From assembly GCA_022824605.1 (NCBI GenBank), contig JAJDZO010000097.1:1-6442 (forward strand): a stretch of DNA of 6,442 bases, written 5' to 3'. The translations under genes and the position numbers were made by a program. Below the pieces are notes generated by a model. It saw nothing but the letters and a program-made list of their open reading frames with translations, was not told the DNA's origin and searched no databases. This document shows, piece by piece, positions 4,784-6,442 of the stretch (positions are counted from its first letter, which is position 1; every line of letters begins with the position of its first letter). The DNA comes from Acidimicrobiia bacterium (GTDB lineage Bacteria > Actinomycetota > Acidimicrobiia > Acidimicrobiales > Aldehydirespiratoraceae).

Positions 4784-5958
4784 GCGGTGCCCGTCGGTGG
4801 GGGCAGCGTGGTGGTCGAGGTGGTTGTCGGCGGCGGCGCGTGGGGGCCGCAATCGCCCGAGATGATGTCGTTGATGCGGTTGACACGGGCACCGGACTCG
4901 GCCGGAACAGGCACACCGTCGTCGTCGAGCAGGTGAGGATGGAACGTCCAGCCCACCACTCTGTCGCCGTCGAAATCGATCTGCAGGACACCGGTCTCGC
5001 CGCCCATGTTCTGACGTGGTTCCCAGATGAAGTTCCCCAGCGAGAAGGCCACCAGCTTCTCGCCGGTGAACACCACCGGCTGCAGCACATGGGGATGATG
5101 GCCGACGATCGCGTCTGCGCCCGCGTCGAGGAGCTGGCGGGCGAGCGACCGCTGCGCGTCGACGGTGCAGGGGTTGCGCTCGACTCCCCAGTGGACCACG
5201 GCTACCACCGCATCGGCGGCGGCCGCGGCGGACCGCACGGTGTCGAGCACTCGGGCCAGGGTCGGGGCGTGCGCAGAGGCCACCCCCGGCGTGGTGGCAC
5301 CGGCCTCGAAGCCGGACGGAACTATCTGCGTGGCGCCGACGAAGGCCACGTCCAGCCCGCCCCCGGTGGTGACGATGCGGTAGCGGTAGGCCTCGTCGCT
5401 GTTGCGGCCGGCGCCGATGGTCACCACCCCGGCACCCTCCAGCAGCTCGATGGTGTCGGACAGGGCGTCTCCGCCGTAGTCCATGGCGTGGTTGTTGGCC
5501 AGGCTGGCGACCCGTACACCCCCGTCGGCTATGCGCCCCGCCGCGGCCGGCGGCGCCCGGAACACGTACGCCTTGTCACGGGGTGTGCCCCTCTCGCTGA
5601 TCGCCATCTCGACGTTCACCACCGAGATGTCCTCCGAGCCCAGCGAGGGCGTGATCGACGCGAAGGGATCCAGGCCCAGTCTCTCGGAGCGTTCCATCAG
5701 CACATCGCCTCCGGCCAGCAGAGTCCAGGTGCGGGTGGGCTCGGTCGTGGTCTCCGGATCGGTGGTGGACGGGCCGTCGGCGTCCGGGGCGCTAGTGGGC
5801 GGAGCCGTCGGTTGCGGCGGCAGCGACGCAGTGGGCTCAGGCGGCAGCGTGGCCGTGGCCTCGGGTGAGCGCACCTCGGAGCCGTCGGTGCAGGCCGACG
5901 CCATCAACGCGGCCAACAGCAGCGCGCATACCCGAATCACCGTGTTCTGAGACCGCAT
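4774..5958 (-). CDS. CapA-family (PGA_cap) lipoprotein, metallophosphatase-like fold
   Basis: Predicted extracytoplasmic lipoprotein of 394 residues. Residues 1-22 form a signal peptide with basic start, hydrophobic LLLAALMA and SAC-23, so Cys23 would be lipidated, though the lipobox has Ala rather than Leu at -3. A Pro/Thr/Ala-rich linker (about 30-76) leads to the CapA domain. Its motifs run in order: GGDVLM (83-88), NVEMAI (115-120), SLANNHAMDYG (152-162), HWG (256-258), GHHPH (286-290) and SLGNFIW (306-312). All the usual metal-site-like motifs are present. The C-terminus is another Thr/Pro tail (about 373-390). CapA proteins are named from poly-gamma-glutamate capsule synthesis and export, but no CapB or CapC partner is visible, and many standalone homologues have unknown substrates. 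I therefore give no symbol. ATG 5958 directly follows the TAG of the upstream cyclotransferase and has GGAGGT seven bases upstream, indicating co-transcription and coupled translation. Confidence 0.9.
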   Translation of the reverse strand: MRSQNTVIRVCALLLAALMASACTDGSEVRSPEATATLPPEPTASLPPQPTAPPTSAPDADGPSTTDPETTTEPTRTWTLLAGGDVLMERSERLGLDPFASITPSLGSEDISVVNVEMAISERGTPRDKAYVFRAPPAAAGRIADGGVRVASLANNHAMDYGGDALSDTIELLEGAGVVTIGAGRNSDEAYRYRIVTTGGGLDVAFVGATQIVPSGFEAGATTPGVASAHAPTLARVLDTVRSAAAAADAVVAVVHWGVERNPCTVDAQRSLARQLLDAGADAIVGHHPHVLQPVVFTGEKLVAFSLGNFIWEPRQNMGGETGVLQIDFDGDRVVGWTFHPHLLDDDGVPVPAESGARVNRINDIISGDCGPHAPPPTTTSTTTLPPPTGTAGL

Positions 5959-6442
5959 CTACGGCACCTCCACGACGCGAACCCTATAGAGCCTCGGCCA
6001 CAGCTTGCCGGTCATCCACAGGGTGGCGGTACTTTCGTCCGCCGCCACACCGTTGAGCACATCGATATCGCCTGAAGCGTGCTGGTGCGCATCGTCGACA
6101 ATCACACTGGCGTCGATGGCCGCCGCCACCCGACCGGTGCCCGGGTCGATCACCAGGAGGCGGTCGGTCTGCCACACGTTGGCGATCACCATGCCCTCGA
6201 CGCATTCGAGTTCGTTGAGATGGTCGAGCCGTCCGTCGTAGCCGGCCGCGGTCACCGTCTGAGTGCCGAGCAACTCGAAGGTCTGGGGGTCGCGGCGGGC
6301 CAGCCGGTCCGAGCCGTCGGTCATGATCAGCTCACCGTCCATCTCGCACAGGCCCCAGCCCTCGCCGCCATAGCTGTGCTGATGACGGACTTCGAGGGTG
6401 GCGCGGTCGTACACGAGCGCGGTGCCGCTCTGCCATGTGAGC
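5959..6442 (-). CDS. Glutaminyl-peptide cyclotransferase (glutamine cyclotransferase), 3' part
   Basis: Enzymes of this plant/bacterial-type family fold as a beta-propeller and convert an N-terminal glutamine of a peptide to pyroglutamate, releasing ammonia; bacterial members are usually exported. The final 160 residues are visible, starting LTWQSGTALVYDRATLE and continuing past the window edge at the 5' end. The family landmarks are YGGEGWGLCEMDGELIMTDG (visible residues 24-43), LNELECVEGMVIANVWQTDR (75-94), VLNGVAADE (128-136) and WMTGKLWPRLYRV (142-154), which closes the propeller. The signal peptide and the first blade(s), about 100 residues by comparison with the family, are outside the window. 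The gene ends at TAG 5961-5959, directly followed by the ATG of the CapA-family gene. Family assignment is strong; physiological substrates are unknown, and neighbouring secreted proteins are plausible but unproven targets. Confidence 0.92.
   Translation of the reverse strand, partial: LTWQSGTALVYDRATLEVRHQHSYGGEGWGLCEMDGELIMTDGSDRLARRDPQTFELLGTQTVTAAGYDGRLDHLNELECVEGMVIANVWQTDRLLVIDPGTGRVAAAIDASVIVDDAHQHASGDIDVLNGVAADESTATLWMTGKLWPRLYRVRVVEVP
5966..5971 (-). promoter_or_regulatory. Ribosome binding site of the CapA-family gene
   Basis: GGAGGT on the minus strand, seven bases before ATG 5958 and inside the last codons of the upstream gene. It is the strongest Shine-Dalgarno match in the window and fixes the start of the lipoprotein ahead of its signal peptide. 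Confidence 0.75.

Noticed and set aside
4584..5090. Full upstream extension of the rimO frame into capA
   Set aside because: Beyond about 4774 it is only the alternate frame of capA (Pro/Ser/Arg-rich), with no RimO homology.
3198..5868. Very long plus-strand open frames opposite pgsA, rimO and capA
   Set aside because: They run across several well-supported minus-strand genes and gaps, have low-complexity Ala/Gly/Arg-rich products and show no domain.

Overview
The window is GC-rich bacterial DNA that looks like ordinary chromosome of a high-GC actinobacterium. GTG starts are frequent, the surface protein has Thr/Pro-rich linkers, and the two-domain acetyltransferase is of a type I associate with actinobacteria. 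An acidimicrobial lineage (Acidimicrobiia) is my best guess, but this is inferred from style and gene set, not from a marker gene. I see no phage, insertion sequence, CRISPR array, tRNA or rRNA.

Layout: positions 1-207 (+) hold the 3' end of msrB (methionine-R-sulfoxide reductase). After a gap containing copy A of a dispersed repeat comes a tandem-GNAT acetyltransferase (292-1284, +). It converges on a minus-strand block that fills the rest of the window. Read 5'->3' on the minus strand, that block is: a glutaminyl-peptide cyclotransferase cut by the window edge (6442-5959), immediately abutted by a CapA-family lipoprotein (5958-4774); a 190-base non-coding gap with repeat copy B; then rimO (4583-3315), pgsA (3318-2719, overlapping rimO by 4 bases) and cinA (2640-1363).

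How the genes relate: rimO-pgsA-cinA is a housekeeping cluster seen in many bacteria (ribosomal protein S12 modification, phosphatidylglycerol synthesis, pyridine-nucleotide salvage). Here cinA is followed by a convergent gene rather than by recA, its frequent partner. The cyclotransferase and CapA proteins are probably co-translated and both should act outside the cytoplasm. MsrB and the GNAT protein are same-strand neighbours with no evident functional link.

The unexplained structure is non-coding. (1) A 56-base ungapped repeat (46/56 identical) occurs in two unrelated intergenic gaps. (2) A 72-base-period duplication at the pgsA/cinA junction copies a stop-AGG-GTG module and creates a 21-codon ORF that starts like cinA and ends like pgsA. 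(3) A perfect 16-base palindrome lies over the capA stop codon. I did not find a convincing new multi-gene system; these small elements are what deserve a second look.
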